DNA of 64,000 nucleotides from Rhynochetos jubatus (GCA_027574665.1 CM050677.1:186001-250000); one strand, 5' to 3'; shown: positions 42,331 through 60,694, counted from the first letter of the stretch. Numbers and translations are program-made. The notes: generated by a model not told the origin, from the letters alone.

Positions 42331-43090
42331 GGGCGGGGCCGAGGTGGGGGGGCGGGGCTTGCCCGGTGTAGGCGGGACCTGGCACGAGGCTGGCCGCATG
42401 GGGCGGAGCTAATGGTGGAAGGAGGGGCCTGCGGTGGGCGGGGCTTCGTTTGGCGTGCGGCGAGGGGGCGGAGCTCATGCTGGTGGGCGTGGTCTGGAGT
42501 GGGGGCATGGCTGCTTGAGAGCATGTCCTGAGGGAGTGGGGGCGGGGCTAAGTGTGGTGGGTGGAGCCAGCAGTGGGCAGGCCTTAGTTTGGCGAGGGGC
42601 GGGGCTAATGCTGGTGGGCGTGGTTTGAAGAAGGGCGGGGCCACTTGGGAGCATCTCCCAGAGGAGGAGTGTGCTCGAGACGGGGACGGGGCTAATAGTT
42701 ATGGGCGGGGCCAGGTGGCATGGGGGGCGGAGCCAGCACGCATGGGCGGGCCTTGGGGTGTGTGACACCGCTGGGGGGCGGGGCCTTTCGGGGCGGAGCC
42801 AATCGTTGTGGGTGGGCACAGGTGAGGGGCGTGGCCATGCATGGGGGTGGAGCCAAGAGGGGGGCTAGCATGAGTGGGCGGGGCTTTCTCCTGCGGGGGG
42901 GGGGGGGCTCCCACGGGCTATTAAAGCACCGGGGGGGGGGGGGGGGGCAGTGACCCCCGGGGGGGGGGTGACGACCCCTCCCACGTGACAGGGACACGGT
43001 GGGGGAGGGGTCACGTAGAAAACAACCGTGTTTATTGGGGGGGGGGAGGGGCTCGCCCCCCCCCCCCCCCGCGCCCCCCCCTCAAATAAA
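42331..43090 (+). other. OPA3: OPA3 3' region with polyadenylation signals
   Basis: Region downstream of the OPA3 stop. It contains degenerate GGGCGGGGCTAATG / GGGCGTGG repeats (42331-42890), an ATTAAA at 42920-42925 and an AATAAA at 43085-43090 on the + strand. It is followed directly by the convergent VASP gene, so the two 3' ends may overlap. Confidence 0.5.
43031..43036 (-). terminator. VASP: AATAAA polyadenylation signal (VASP)
   Basis: TTTATT on + reads AATAAA on the - strand, about 350 bp beyond the VASP stop codon, and is followed on - by a G/T-rich stretch. It is the first canonical signal in the expected place. Confidence 0.6.
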
Positions 43091-43385
43091 GGCGGAGAGA
43101 TCCAAAAACGACATAAAAAAAGACCCCCGGGAGGGGGAGGGGAGGGCGGGGGGGGGTGTGTCACCCCGTTGCCCCTCCCCCCCCCCGGTATCAAAGTGGC
43201 AGCGGGGGGGGGGGGGGGGGGCACAGTGTGGGGGTGGGCGACTCGCGCTCCCCCCGCGGCCGGTAAGGCACAGCCCGGAGCCCCCTCCCCCCCCGGGGGG
43301 GTGTGGGGGGAGGGGGAGTGAGGCCGGTGGAGGGGGCGGGGGGATTCCGCCACCCCCCCCCCCAGATTTCCCGGGTGGGGGGGCG

Positions 43386-49480
<6,095 letters not shown>

Positions 49481-49559
49481 CCCCTTTACTGGACCCCCCC
49501 GGGTTTGGGACACCCCCCCCCCTCTTTACTAGGACCCTCCGGGTGTGGGGGGATCCCTG

Positions 49560-50514
49560 AGCTCAGGGCCACCCCCCCCACCCCACCCCCCCCAGCACAA
49601 ACCCCTCCGTGGGTGGGGGGTCCCCACCCAGTTGTGCCCCCTCCCCCGGGTAAACCCTGGCTGCGAGGGACCCCGGGGCTGCCCCCCCCCCCCCCCCACG
49701 GGGACCCCCTGGGGTGGGGGCACCCCCAGGGTCAGGCAACGGGACACCCCAACCCCTGCCCCCCCCCCCCCCCCAGCACCAAAACTCTCCCCTCCCCCCC
49801 CCCCTTTTCTCCTTCCTCTTCTCCACGGGGGACCCAGCGCCTGCCCCCCCCCTCCCCCCCCCCAACTTCCTCGGGGTGCGGGGGGGCCCCCAAGCGCTGC
49901 CCCTCCCCCACCCGGGGGGGGCGGGGGGGGTGTGGGACCGGCCCAAGGGGGAAACTGAGGCCTGGGGGGGGGGGGGGGGGCAGCACCCGTGGGGAGGGGG
50001 ATCCACGGGCCGCCTGTCCCCGCTGTCACCCCCCCGCGCCCCCCCCCCCCCCCCGGGGGTGCCCCCTGTCACCGGGGCGGCTCCCAGTGCCCCCCCACTT
50101 TCCCCAGTGCTCCCAGTGCCCCCCCCAGTTTCCCAGTGCCCCCAGTGTTCCAGTGCCCCCCCCCCAGTTCCCCACTGGTCACAGTGCCCCCCCCCCCGTT
50201 TCCCCCAGTGCTCACAGTGCCCCCCACAGTGCCCCCCCCCCGAGTTTCCCCAGTGCTCCCAGTTTCCCCAGTGCCCTCCACTGCCCCCCCAGTGCCCCCA
50301 GTTCCAGCTCCCGGTGCTCCAGTGCCAAGTGCCCCCCCTCAGTGTCCCCAGTGCCCCCAGTTCCAGCTCCCGGTGCTCCCAGTGTCCCCAGTGCCACCCC
50401 CCAAGTGCCCCCAGCGCTCCCCAGCGATTCCCAATTCTCCCAGTGTCCCCGGTAACAACTCCCAGTGCCCGTTCCTGGTGATTCCCAGTGCTCCCAGCAC
50501 CGCCAGTGCCGCCC
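49560..50514. other. C-rich spacer between VASP and the second gap
   Basis: C-rich sequence with homopolymers of 10 or more bases (49560-50040), then a short CCAGTGCTCCCAGTGCCCCC repeat (50085-50510). It should contain VASP 5' sequence and the end of ZC3H4, but neither the ATGAG exon of VASP nor any ZC3H4 exon was recognised. Confidence 0.6.
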
Positions 50515-50714
50515 NNNNNNNNNNNNNNNNNNNNNNNNNNNNNNNNNNNNNNNNNNNNNNNNNNNNNNNNNNNNNNNNNNNNNNNNNNNNNNNNNNNNNN
50601 NNNNNNNNNNNNNNNNNNNNNNNNNNNNNNNNNNNNNNNNNNNNNNNNNNNNNNNNNNNNNNNNNNNNNNNNNNNNNNNNNNNNNNNNNNNNNNNNNNNN
50701 NNNNNNNNNNNNNN
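50515..50714. other. Assembly gap, 200 N
   Basis: Exactly 200 N. The gap interrupts a ZC3H4 coding exon, and the missing sequence must include the C-terminal few hundred codons of ZC3H4, so the true gap is very probably longer than 200 bp. Confidence 0.99.
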
Positions 50715-53700
50715 GAGGAGGCGGCGTCGCCCGGCGCGCTTCCGCCCCGCTGCCTGGGGTCGGCGAGCGCCGGCTGGGCCCTGCTGAGCCGCGGATCCAG
50801 GGAGGGCATGGACTGAAGGGCCGCCGGGACCGGGACGAACTCCTGCTTCGGGACGGGGACGGGGATCAGGTCCTCCGGGCTCCACAGGATCATGCGGGCG
50901 AAGTTGGGCCTGGCGAGGACGACGTCCTTCTTGATGTGGCTGAACTGCTGGAGCTGGGAGCGGGGGTCACGCTGGGAATGGCCCGGGAGGGCGTCCAGGG
51001 GGATGCCGACGGGTTTATCCCGGAGAACGCGCTCCCCGTCCTCCTCGTCGGGGAGCAGGGGGGGCTTCTGACCGCCGCCGGATGAGGAACATCGGGTTTG
51101 GGGGCGGAGGAGGGAACGTGGCGCGCGAGCCTGGGGTCGGTGGGACCCGAATCCCCGGCGAGAGACGGGACGGAAAGGTCCGCGTTGCGGGAAAGCCTGG
51201 GATCCCGTAACCGCGGGTCGGCGGGCCGACCGCTCCCTCCGCCCGGGCCTTTCTGCAGGCGGGGGTCGCCGATGCCGGGGGGCGGCCCCATTTCTCCGTG
51301 GGAAGGTTGGGCGTGAGGCCGGCCGGAGCTTTGCTGCCGCAGGCTCTTCAGGATGGAAGTGACGCTGCTCCCACCCTCGTCCTCGTCGCTGGAATACCAG
51401 TTACCGGGATCGCCTGGGGGGGGGGGGAAGCAGCCGCTTAACGCCCGGCCACCCCGCGGGCCCCAGGCCGCCTCCCCGCTCCCCAGATTCCCAACCGGGC
51501 CCGTTTCGGAAAGGCGGGGGCCGACGCGTCGCCCCGACGGACCGGGGAGCGGCCAGCGCCGTCTGCGCGCCCCGATGGAGCGGGGAGAGCCGCCGTACCG
51601 CCTGCGTGCCCTGATGGACCGGGGAGTGGCCGGCACCGTCTGCGCGCCCCGATGGAGTGGGGAGAGCTGCCGGTACCGCTGTGTGCCCTGATGGACCAGG
51701 GAGCGGCTGGCACCATCTGTGCGCCCTGATGGAGTGGGGAGAGCCGCCGGTACCGCCTGCGTGCCCTGATGGACTGGGGAGCGGCCGGCGCCGTCTGTGC
51801 GCCCCGATGGAGTGGGGAGAGCCGCCGGTACCGCCTGCGTGCCCTGATGGACCGGGGAGCGGCTGGCACTGTCTGTGCGCCCCGATGGAGTGGGGAGAGC
51901 CGCCGGTACCGCCTGCGTGCCCTGATGGACCGGGGAGTGGCTGGCACTGTCTGTGCGCCCTGACGGAGCGGGGAGAGCCGCCGGTACCGCCTGCGTGCCC
52001 TGATGGACTGGGGAGCGGACCGGCGCCGTCTGCGCGCCCCGATGGAGTGGGGAGAACGGCCGGTACCGCCTGCATGCCCCTGATGGATTGGGGAGCGGCC
52101 GGCGCCGTCTGTGCGCCCCGATGGAGTGGGGAGAGCCGCCGGTACCGCCTGCACCCCCTGATGGACCGGGGAGCGGCCGGCGCCGTCTGTGCGTCCCGAT
52201 GGAGTGGGGAGAGCCGCCGGTACCGCCTGCGTGCCCTGATGGACCGGGGAGCGGCCGGCGCCGTCTGTGCGTCCCGATGGAGTGGGGAGAGCCACCGGTA
52301 CTGCCTGCGCGCCCTGATGGACCGGGGAGTGGCTGGCGCCGTCTGCGCGCCCCGATGGAGTGGGGAGAGCCGCCCGGTACCGCCTGCACACCCTGATGGA
52401 CTGGGGAGCGGCCGGCGCCGTCTGTGCGCCCCGATGGAGTCGGGAGAGCCGCCGGCGCCGCCTGTGTGCCCCGATGGACAGGGGAGAGCCGCCAGCACCA
52501 TCTATGCACCCCGATGGACCGGGGAGAACCACCAGCACCGCCTGCGTACCCCAACGGACCAGGGAGCGGCCGGTACCACCTGCGTGCCCCAATGGACCAG
52601 GGGGAACCGCCAGCACCGCCTGCACGCCCCGACAGACCGGGAGAACACCCGGCGCCGCCTGCATGCCCCGACGGACCGGGGAGCAGCCGGCACCACCTGC
52701 ACGCCCTGACGGAGCGGGGAGAGCGGCCGGCGCCGTTTACGTGCCCTGACGGAGCGGGGGAAACCGCCAGTACCGCCTGCGCGCCCCGACGGAGCGGGGA
52801 GCAGCCGGCGCCGTCTGCACGCCCCGACGGAGCGCGGGGAACCGCCGGTACTGCCTGTGCACCCCGACGGAGCGGGAGCGGCCGGCGCTGTCTGCGCGCC
52901 CCGACGGAGCGGGGGAACCGCCGGCGCCGCCTGCGCGCCCCAACAGAATGGGGAGAACAGCTGGCGCCAACTGCGCGCCCCGATGGACCGAGGGAACTGC
53001 CGGTACCGCCTGTGCGCCTGACGGAGCGGGGAGTGGCTGGCGCCCCGCGGTCTCCCCGCGGCTTGGGCGGCAGCCCTATCTCCTCCGCCTTCTGGCCTCC
53101 TGTTCCCGTTTTCTCGGCAGAGCCGCTCCTCCCGCCACGCCGGGGGTTTCCTCTGAGGCACCCGGCAGCCCTTCCTCCCCAGATCCCTCCCCGACTCCCC
53201 GGACGGCCGCGCCGTTCACCCCTCCGCGCGGGCAGAAGCCGAAGCAGAGCCCAGCCACCCCGGCCGCGCGCGCGGCTCGCCGCGGGAACCGTTCGCGTTC
53301 CCACTTGCCTTCCTCGTTCTCGCGCTCCTGCTTGCTGCTCTCGGCTAACCTCCGGGCTCGCTCCTCTTCCTCCTGCTGCTTCTGCTGGATTCTCAGGTAA
53401 AGCGCCCTCTGCGCCGACGGCATGAAATCCGGGATGCTGCCCGGCGGTTTCGCTAAGCCGGGCGGGCCTCCCTCGCAGAAGGCGTCGGGATCCAGGGACG
53501 GATCCGGGAACATGTGCTCTCCCGGAGGCCCTTCCATGTCCTCGTACCCGCCGTAGTCTTCTGTCGAGGAAACGGCCCCACGCGTTAAAACCCGGAGTCG
53601 CCAACACCGACCCGGTTCTGCCTCCCCCCGGGCCCAGCCCGACGCATCCCAGCCTGTCTCGGAGCCGGCGTGTCCGGCAACCCCCGCGGAGCCTCCGCAC

Positions 53701-56700
53701 GTACCTGGGTCTCCCATCATGCCGTGATCCAGCTCCAAACCTTCTTGCTGCTGGTAGAAACTGTCGTAGAAGCCTGGGGCCGGGGGGCCGGGCGGCATCA
53801 TGCCGGAGTGGGGGGAATCGTCCGGTCCGTAGGGCATCATCGGGGGGCCGGGACCCATCGGAGGGCCGGGGTTCATTCCCGGGCCCATCGGCATGTCCGG
53901 GTGCATGTCCGGGTGCATGTCCGGGTGCATGTCGGGGTGCATGTCCGGGTGCATGTCGGGATGCATGTCGGGGTGCATGTCGGGGTGCATGTCGGGGTGC
54001 ATGGGGCCAGGCATGGGTCCTGGGGGTCCTCCCGGCCCAGGGAACCTGGGGGGAGGGGGACCTGGGTGCCTGCGAGAGGAAAACAGAAGAAACCGGGCTT
54101 TACCCCGCGCTCTCCGCTTCCGGAGGGACGGCCCCGGGGCTCTCCCCAGCAGCAGCACCTACGCCGGACCCGAAAAACCGGGAGAGAACCCACTTTTCTC
54201 CGAGCTCGCGGGCGCCTGTGGGCGCGCGGGGCGCGGGGGCCGGTGACACCCACCTGACGCCCAGCTTCTCCGCCAGCTGCCCCGTCGGGCGCACGACGAT
54301 CTCGAAGAGCGACGGGATCTTCTTGTACATGTCCTGCTGCTGCTGGAGCTGCTGCGGCGACAGGGGCTCGTGCATGGGGGGCGGCATCTGCGGCCCCGGC
54401 GGCGGAAGGGGTGGCGGAGGAGGGGGAGGAGGGCCCCCCGGCATCGGTCTCCCGTTGGGGGAGGTTGGAGCAGGCGGTCCGGGCGGGCGAGGGGGCGTGG
54501 GTAACAAGCCGACCCCCGGGGGCGGTTTGGGGAGAGGGTTAATGCCCTGTTTCTTCAGCTCTTCCACTTCCTTCTCATCCTCCGCGCCCGCTTCCGCGTC
54601 ATCCGCCAGCATCTGGGAAGGTCCAGGGGTGAGGGTCGAGCCACCGAGCGGCCCTGCCCGCCGCCGCGCTCCGGGACACCTCCCTCTCCCCCTCGCCGCC
54701 CGCCGGACGTACGCCCGGGGGTGAAAGGCGGGGGGCCGCCCCGCGCTAACCCGCGCCCCGCACCTTGTCCAGCAGCTCCCGCGTCTCCTCCGTCAGCGGG
54801 TCGTGGGAAAACATGCAGTCGTCCCCGTTGATGCAGTTGCCCGTGGTGTGGAACAGCTTGCACGGGAAGTCCCGTTGGCGGCGGTTAAGGAGAACAAATC
54901 CCACCAGGAAGCTGCTCCCCTCGGCCAGAGAGGCCGGAGGTGCCGCTCGCTTCCACCCGCGGCCACGGAGGATTCCCGCGGCGGCGGCGCTAGAACGAAG
55001 CCGGACGCGACCACCTTCCCCCTCCGCCGCGTTGCCGCGCAGCGGCCGCCCACCTCGTTCCTGCGACGGGACCGTGGAGGCCGAGAAGGAACCGGGAGGC
55101 CGCTCAGCGGAGGGGCTGTTACCCAGGAACGGCCTTTTCCCCCCGCCCCGCGGCACCCCGCGCGGCGCGAACGGCGCCGGCGGGAGGAAGGAGCGGCAGC
55201 CCAAAGGATATCGTGCATGTAGGGGCAGTTTTCCGCCCTGGCGCAGTAGCCGGTGATGTAGAACTTGCACAGCTCCCGTTTCTTCGGGAGCTCGATGTCG
55301 TGACTGAAATTGCAGTGGTCGCCCTGGCGAGGAAGGAGACGGCAGCGCTGTCAGCCGGAGGCGCCCCTCGGCCACCTCGGCGCGACTCCCTCCCCGAAAT
55401 CCGTTAGAACCTGGACCTCGCGCTTCCGCGACGGTCAACGTTCCGGAATTCTCCCCTTACCCAGGTGCATCGGCCTTCCACGAAGTATTTGCAGATCACT
55501 TTCCCTTTCTTATCCGACTGCTGGTGGGGCTTGTCGTGGTCGTTGCGCCGGTAATTCCCACCACCTCCGCCGTCCTAGCGGAAGGACGCCCCGTGAGCCG
55601 AAGGAAAACTCCCCCCGCGCCCGCCCGCCTCCCAGAGGGAACGGTGCCGGGAGCTCGGGATGGATACGGGAGGCGGCGGCGAGCGCTGAGCCTCGCCGGG
55701 CCCAGGGGCCCGTCAGAACCCAGAACGTGCGTCTCCGAATCGGAGAGCAGCAGGGGGGGGGTTTTGCAGATCCCTCGCTCCCGGGACACCTGGCGGGATT
55801 TACGGAGGGGAGCGGGGGAAGGGGGCGCATGCGGCACCGCAACGAGCCGTTAGGAACCCGGGAGCTACGTACCATGTCCTCATCGTAGTAGTCGTCGTCT
55901 TCGTTCATCCCGCCACCTTTCCCCATCCCACTTCTGTTGCCGCCTCTGCCTCGTCCTCTGCCCATCCCCTTGTTCCCTCTTCCTCGGGGGCCTCGGCCGC
56001 GTCCTCGGTTCAACCCTGCAACGCGACGCCTCGGTTTTAACCCCGCTCCCTCCGCCACCGTGCGGGACAGCAGGGAGCGGGGCGGGTGCCAGCGCGGCTC
56101 CTGGTCCCGCTCACCCCGGCCGCGGTTCTCCTTGCTCCGGCGGTACTGGTTCAGCTCCTTGGAGTAGTCGTCGTAGTCGTCGTCACCCATGGGCTCCTCG
56201 TTGTCGCAGTACTGCGAAGGGAGAACGGTCGGCGCTCTGAGCCGGCCTCTCGCCCCCGCGGCTCCCCGGGAGCAGGCCGCAGACTCACCTCCATCTCCTC
56301 GTCGTACATCTCCTCCTCCTCCTCGGGGTGGTCTCCCCTGCCTCGGCCCCGGTTGCCTCGCCCCATGCCTCGGCCTCCTCTCATCCCGCCTCTGCCACCC
56401 CGTCCTCGATACCCCCTGCCTCGGCCGCGGCCGCCTGGCGAAACAAAGGCACCTTTCCTTTCAAATGAAGGTTTTGGGGTTATTTTAGCCCTTTTTCGAC
56501 CCCTCTCGGCGCTTTAAAACCCACCTCCGCCACGCTCATTTCAACCGGGAGATTATCCCCAGGGACCCCAGCTCTCCCCTCGGAGGGGACGCCCCCGACA
56601 GAACGCTTCCCGGGCCGCCGCAGCTCTCGGCGGGCCTCGGCGGAGCTTAGCTGGCCGCGGAGCAGCCAAGTGAGCCGCGGGCAACGGAGAGACGGGGCGG

Positions 56701-58082
56701 AAACGGAGGGTTTAGCCGTACCTCGGCCCCGGTGGGAACCTTCCTTCGCCCTCCGGTACTGGTTCAGCTCTTTGGCAAAGTCGTCGTAGTCCTCCTTCCC
56801 CATGTCCTCGTCCTCTTCGGCCTCGTACTGCCCGTACTCCTCGTTCTCGTAGTCCTCGTACATGCCGTAGCTCTTGCTCTCCATTTTCGAGTAGCTTTTC
56901 TTTGGCATGGGAGCGTTGTGAGAGGACGGATACTGCTGGTGGGACTTTGGGAAAGGCGGGGAGACAAGGGAGAGGAGCACGGTCAGGCCTAACCTCACGG
57001 CTTAAAATGTTTAAAAAGCGATTAAACTGCCCTCAAAATAACAGCCGGGTGAAAACCGGAGAGGCTAAGGGGGCAGAGCCGAAGCGTGGCCCGCAGACGG
57101 GCACCTGCGCTCAAACCCTGCCCCGCAGAGCTGCGTCCCCTCCCCTCTCCGCCGGCAGGTACTCACGGAGGAGTAGGGCGGGCTGTATTCCCTGTACTTC
57201 CTGTGTCCCTTTTCGCCAGGGCTGAAGTCCGAGTCCTCGCTGTAATCGGAGAAGTCGTCGCTGGACGAAGCGTGGCGCTGCCAGGCGAGGAAAACACGCC
57301 GGGGGGGGGGTGTTATTCCAGCCCCCGACTCCCACGCGCCGCCGCCGAGTCGCCCTGTATCTGCGTTTTCGCTCTGGAAGCCCAAATTTGGCTTCACCGA
57401 CCTCCCGCGCTCGCTGAGTTGCCAAGCGGCGGCCCTGAGCGGGTCATCTACCGGCGAGCACCGCCGGGCGCCTTCCGCGCTCCGCAAATCCTCGGGATTT
57501 CGGTCAAACACCCCCGATTCCGCAATCCCCCCTGAGGTGAACCCCCAACCCCGAAGGCTTCCTGAGCTCCCGGGTGGTTACCAAGGTAATTCCCTTCCTC
57601 ACACCCCCTTTCCTTCCCGCTCTGCGTCCTCAGACGGCCGGGCGGGCCGCGGCGCTGCCATTCCGACCCGGGTGCCGCGCCGCTCCGCGCGGTCCTCCTC
57701 GGAGGAAGGCGTGAAGGAGCCGAACCCCAGGACACGCTCCGAGCGCTCCCAACCGGGGAAGAGCCTCAGACTATCCCTAATAACCTTAGAGGAGGAACTC
57801 CCTGGAGACAGCCGGCTCCAGACCGGAGCTGGGATCCCGGGAGGCAAGAGCAGCACGAGGCTCACCTTGTGTTTGGATTTCCTTTTCTTCTTGGACCTCC
57901 TCTTCTCTTTCTCCCTCTCTTTCCGACGCTTGCGCTTCCGCCGGTGGGATTTCTCATCGTCCGAATCGCTGTGATGCTTCTCCCCTTTCTCCTTCCGAGC
58001 TCGTTGCTGAGATTCGGAGGGATCCTGCGCCTCCTCCCCTCCGTCGTCCTCCAGCTCCCCTTCTTCCAGCTCTCCATCCTCC
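50715..58082 (-). CDS. ZC3H4: ZC3H4, CCCH zinc-finger protein 4 (both ends missing)
   Basis: Nuclear RNA-binding protein; the human family member restrains non-productive transcription. Exons, 5' to 3': 57866-58082, 57167-57277, 56722-56944, 56289-56434, 56115-56211, 55873-56015, 55461-55574, 55212-55323, 54764-54873, 54254-54612, 53705-54045, 53309-53560, 51413 down to the gap. Acidic/basic N-part: [32 protein letters not shown] and RG-rich [15 protein letters not shown]. Three CCCH fingers: [38 protein letters not shown] and [20 protein letters not shown]. Then a Pro-rich part, nine MHPD repeats, [21 protein letters not shown] core, [19 protein letters not shown] and [20 protein letters not shown]. 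The first coding exon is not recognised in the window. One apparent 1-nt frame break lies near 51100. Confidence 0.95.
51530..53040. repeat. 39/78-bp minisatellite in a ZC3H4 intron
   Basis: Alternating 39-bp half-units, GCCCTGATGGACCGGGGAGC and GAGAGCCGCCGGTACCGCCT, in the intron between exons 51413 and 53309. Because 39 and 78 are multiples of three and stops are rare, frames of 300-900 codons are open on both strands. No coding evidence. Confidence 0.93.
53300..53309 (-). other. ZC3H4: GC-AG splice donor in ZC3H4
   Basis: On the - strand the exon ends AACGAGGAAG and the intron begins GCAAGTGG. The next exon resumes at 51413 after CCCCCAG with GCGATCCCGGTAACTGG, restoring the conserved N-E-E-G-D-x-G-N-W-Y. 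No GT in reach gives the right join. The flanking AG/GCAAGT is the strong context typical of the minor GC-AG class. Confidence 0.8.
53886..54003 (-). repeat. ZC3H4: 12-bp coding repeat, nine MHPD units in ZC3H4
   Basis: Nine tandem 12-bp units (ATGCACCCCGACATGCACCC style on -) encode MHPD repeats inside a ZC3H4 exon. Human ZC3H4 has MHPD/MHAD repeats at the same place, so the repeat is conserved and coding; copy number may vary between species or individuals. Confidence 0.92.
54874..55211 (-). other. ZC3H4: U12-type AT-AC intron in ZC3H4
   Basis: The exon with finger 2 ends CCCTACATGCACG and the intron starts ATATCCTTTGG, an exact match to the U12-type AT-AC donor consensus ATATCCTT. The acceptor is CCGCCAAC followed by exon GGGACTTCCCGTGC. 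A branch-site match CTCCTTAAC (consensus TTCCTTAAC) lies about 11 nt upstream. The join gives the conserved Y-M-H-G-D-F-P-C-K and keeps the frame. The intron is 338 bp. Confidence 0.88.
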
Positions 58083-60690
58083 CTGCGAAAGCAGACGGGC
58101 GCGTTAAACTCCCCCTGCTCCAACCCAGCCGCTCCGCTCGCCGGCCGGCACGCTGCTCCCAGAGCTCCTCGCGAATCCCCGGTTCCCGTGGTCTGAAGGA
58201 TCCAGCGCCCGTTCCCTTCACCTCCGCCGCCTTCAACGCGGCGACGAAGCACCTGGCGAGCCGCGAAGCCGCGGCGCTCGACCTCTGCACGCGTCAGGGC
58301 GAATCCCCTCGGACGCGGCGTTTCGCTCGGCCGCTCGGCCCTCCAGACGGAGTCAGCGCGCGCCACGCCGGGCTGCCGCGGCTGGAGACGCGCGCCCGCT
58401 CGGTGCCGCTTTCCCCGCGCCGCCGCTCGCCCCCACGTGCCGTGAGCCGGGGCGGTAAACCTGAAACTGCCCCAAGGGGATTCCCTGCGTGCCCCGCTCC
58501 CTTCAAAACTCCTCGGAGACGGGGTACGAGAAGCCTTTTTACAACCTCGGCGCGGCTTAAACGCGTTTACGGCGCCGGCGGCTCCCGTGCGTTATCCCTC
58601 TCTCCCGGCCGGCGGAGGAGTCCCTACGGCGGGTGCGCGTGCTGCGGCGTCTGTGCCGTGCCGTGCCGGCGCCCGTGCCGCGCCGCCGGCTGGGAGAAGG
58701 AGCTCAACAGCTCTCAGGGAGGGCTGGAGGCTGAAACGGGGCTTGGGAACAGCACCTGGGAAAAGCTGTGCCGGGTAAACGAGCCGCCACGTGGCGAACC
58801 TCGCTGCCATGGGAAAAAAACCCCAGGAAAAATGTTATTCATTCCCCAAACGCGCTAAAAACCCCGAGAAAAAGCAGCGTCGGCAAGGCCCGGGCGGCAC
58901 CCTGGGGATGGTTCAGGATCCGGCCGCCCGGCCCGACCCCGATGCAGCGCTCCCCCCACGCGGCCAACGGCCTGGCTCTGAAATCGCGCCGGCCGGAGCG
59001 TAACTCCCGAGGCTCTTCGACCCCTGACGCGCGATTCCGCCGCGTCCAGGCGAGTTTTCAAGGGCAGAACCGGTGGAAACGGCTCCGGGAAGGCGGCATC
59101 GTTCAGGTGTTCGGCGGGATCGCGTGCGGAATCAACCCGGGAAACGCACGCTCTGCCCGAAGCTCCGCAGAGGGAGGGAAACAAAACAAGCTGAGGGAAA
59201 GGCACTAAAGCCTTAAATAAAGTCCTGCCAAAGCCTCTCTCCCCTCCCTGGAGGGACACGGTCACCCATAACCGGGACCTCAGACCCGAAATGCCGCCGG
59301 ACCCCGTCTGCGGAGCGGAGAGCGGAGCGAAGAGCGCCACAGCTCACCTGGGGCATGGGCCGGGGACCAAGGAACCCGCTGCGGGCCGACAAACGCTCCC
59401 GCGCCGCACGCCTTTGGGACCAAAAGGCGATTCCCACTGGCATCGCCCCGCGGAAATCAGCTGCGTTCAAGCTGCTCCCGGGGCTCCCGGCCGGCTGGGG
59501 ATCGCCCCCTGCTTCCCGAGACACGCCAACACCTTAATTACCCTTTTCAGGAGGGATAACTGCCCTTCGGTTCGGATGCTACAGGCGTGCTCAGCCTGGC
59601 GCAAGCTGCTCCGGACCGACCTGAGGGTTCGGGGGGAGCCACAGCCCCGTCCCCCTCGGCAGCGGCGATGGGAACGCGCCCCGGTCCCGGCCGAAGGTTC
59701 GCTCAAGGCGCAAAGCCTGCGGCCACTGCCAACACCGTCTGGAAAGCACCGAGAGGGGACGAGGGCGAAGCACCGAAGCGCCGGCCGAGCCGTCCCGCGG
59801 AGCCGTGGCTCCTGCAGGCCCAGAAAGCGGTGTTCCCGCGGGAGGTCGGATGCCAAGCTACGTCCGGAGACGGGCGGTATCACCTTTAACCCCGGTCGCG
59901 AGGGATTTGGGGGGGGGGGGGGCAGAAACGACCCGCTGAGCTCTGAGGGAGAGCGCGGGGGGCTCCTCCGGCCCCGGGAGCGCGCTCCGAGGCGTTATCA
60001 CCGAGCTCACCTCGAGGTTTTAAACACAAGGGATCGGAATCGGGCGGAACACGGCAACGGGGGGAGGACGCTTGCACCAACCGAGCTATTGCTGAGGCTG
60101 GAAATTAAGGAACGAAAGCAATTAACGTAACGTCGTGCGTTTTTGGGGGACGGCTCACCGTGGAGAGTCGCTGCGGGTACGCGGTGAAGAAGCCATGGCT
60201 GTTAAGCACCTATCGGAACAGTCGGAAACACTGACTGGGGGCAAGTCCTTCCCCGAATCCGCGCTCATCTCGGGCTTTCCTATCGCTCCTGCCCGCCTGA
60301 GCTACAGGGGCCGGTCCCCCGGCGCAGCGTGCATCCTCGGACCCACGGCCGGTTGCCGCCCGCGCGCGGCGGTTTTCGGGGCCTCAGCGCCACGGCAACG
60401 ACGTACCACGGCGGTGACGACGCCTGGAAGAAAAACAAAAGCCCTTTCCAATTGTTATCCTGCCGTAGCGAGGGCGCGGGAGGGGAAAGTATCACAGGAA
60501 TGAGCGCGTTCGGAGAAAATCCGCTGGGGTTTTTGGGTTACTCGGGCCGCCGAGGAGAAATAAAGAGTTAAACGATGGCGCTTTAGGCAGCGGGAGGGTG
60601 GGTGAATGTGGAAAAGGAGCGCGCCACGGTGACCACCGAGCCGGGGAGGTGCGGGCGGTTGTAGCGGGTGCAGCGCTGTGAAAGGTGGTG
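58083..60690. other. Non-repetitive ZC3H4 intron 1 sequence
   Basis: About 2.6 kb of unique sequence of more balanced composition than the rest of the window, 5' of the first recognised ZC3H4 exon. Open frames here are short, lack homology and are probably chance. No RNA gene or exon was recognised. Confidence 0.6.
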
Positions 60691-60694
60691 TTGC

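Noticed and set aside
50890..53700. A 936-codon minus-strand frame around ZC3H4
   Set aside because: It joins the real [11 protein letters not shown] exon to the 39/78-bp intron array; the upstream part is out of frame with the true exon 53309-53560.
58083..60690. Short open frames of 60-330 codons in ZC3H4 intron 1
   Set aside because: No homology, no conserved motif and no matching splice context; consistent with chance in GC-rich DNA.
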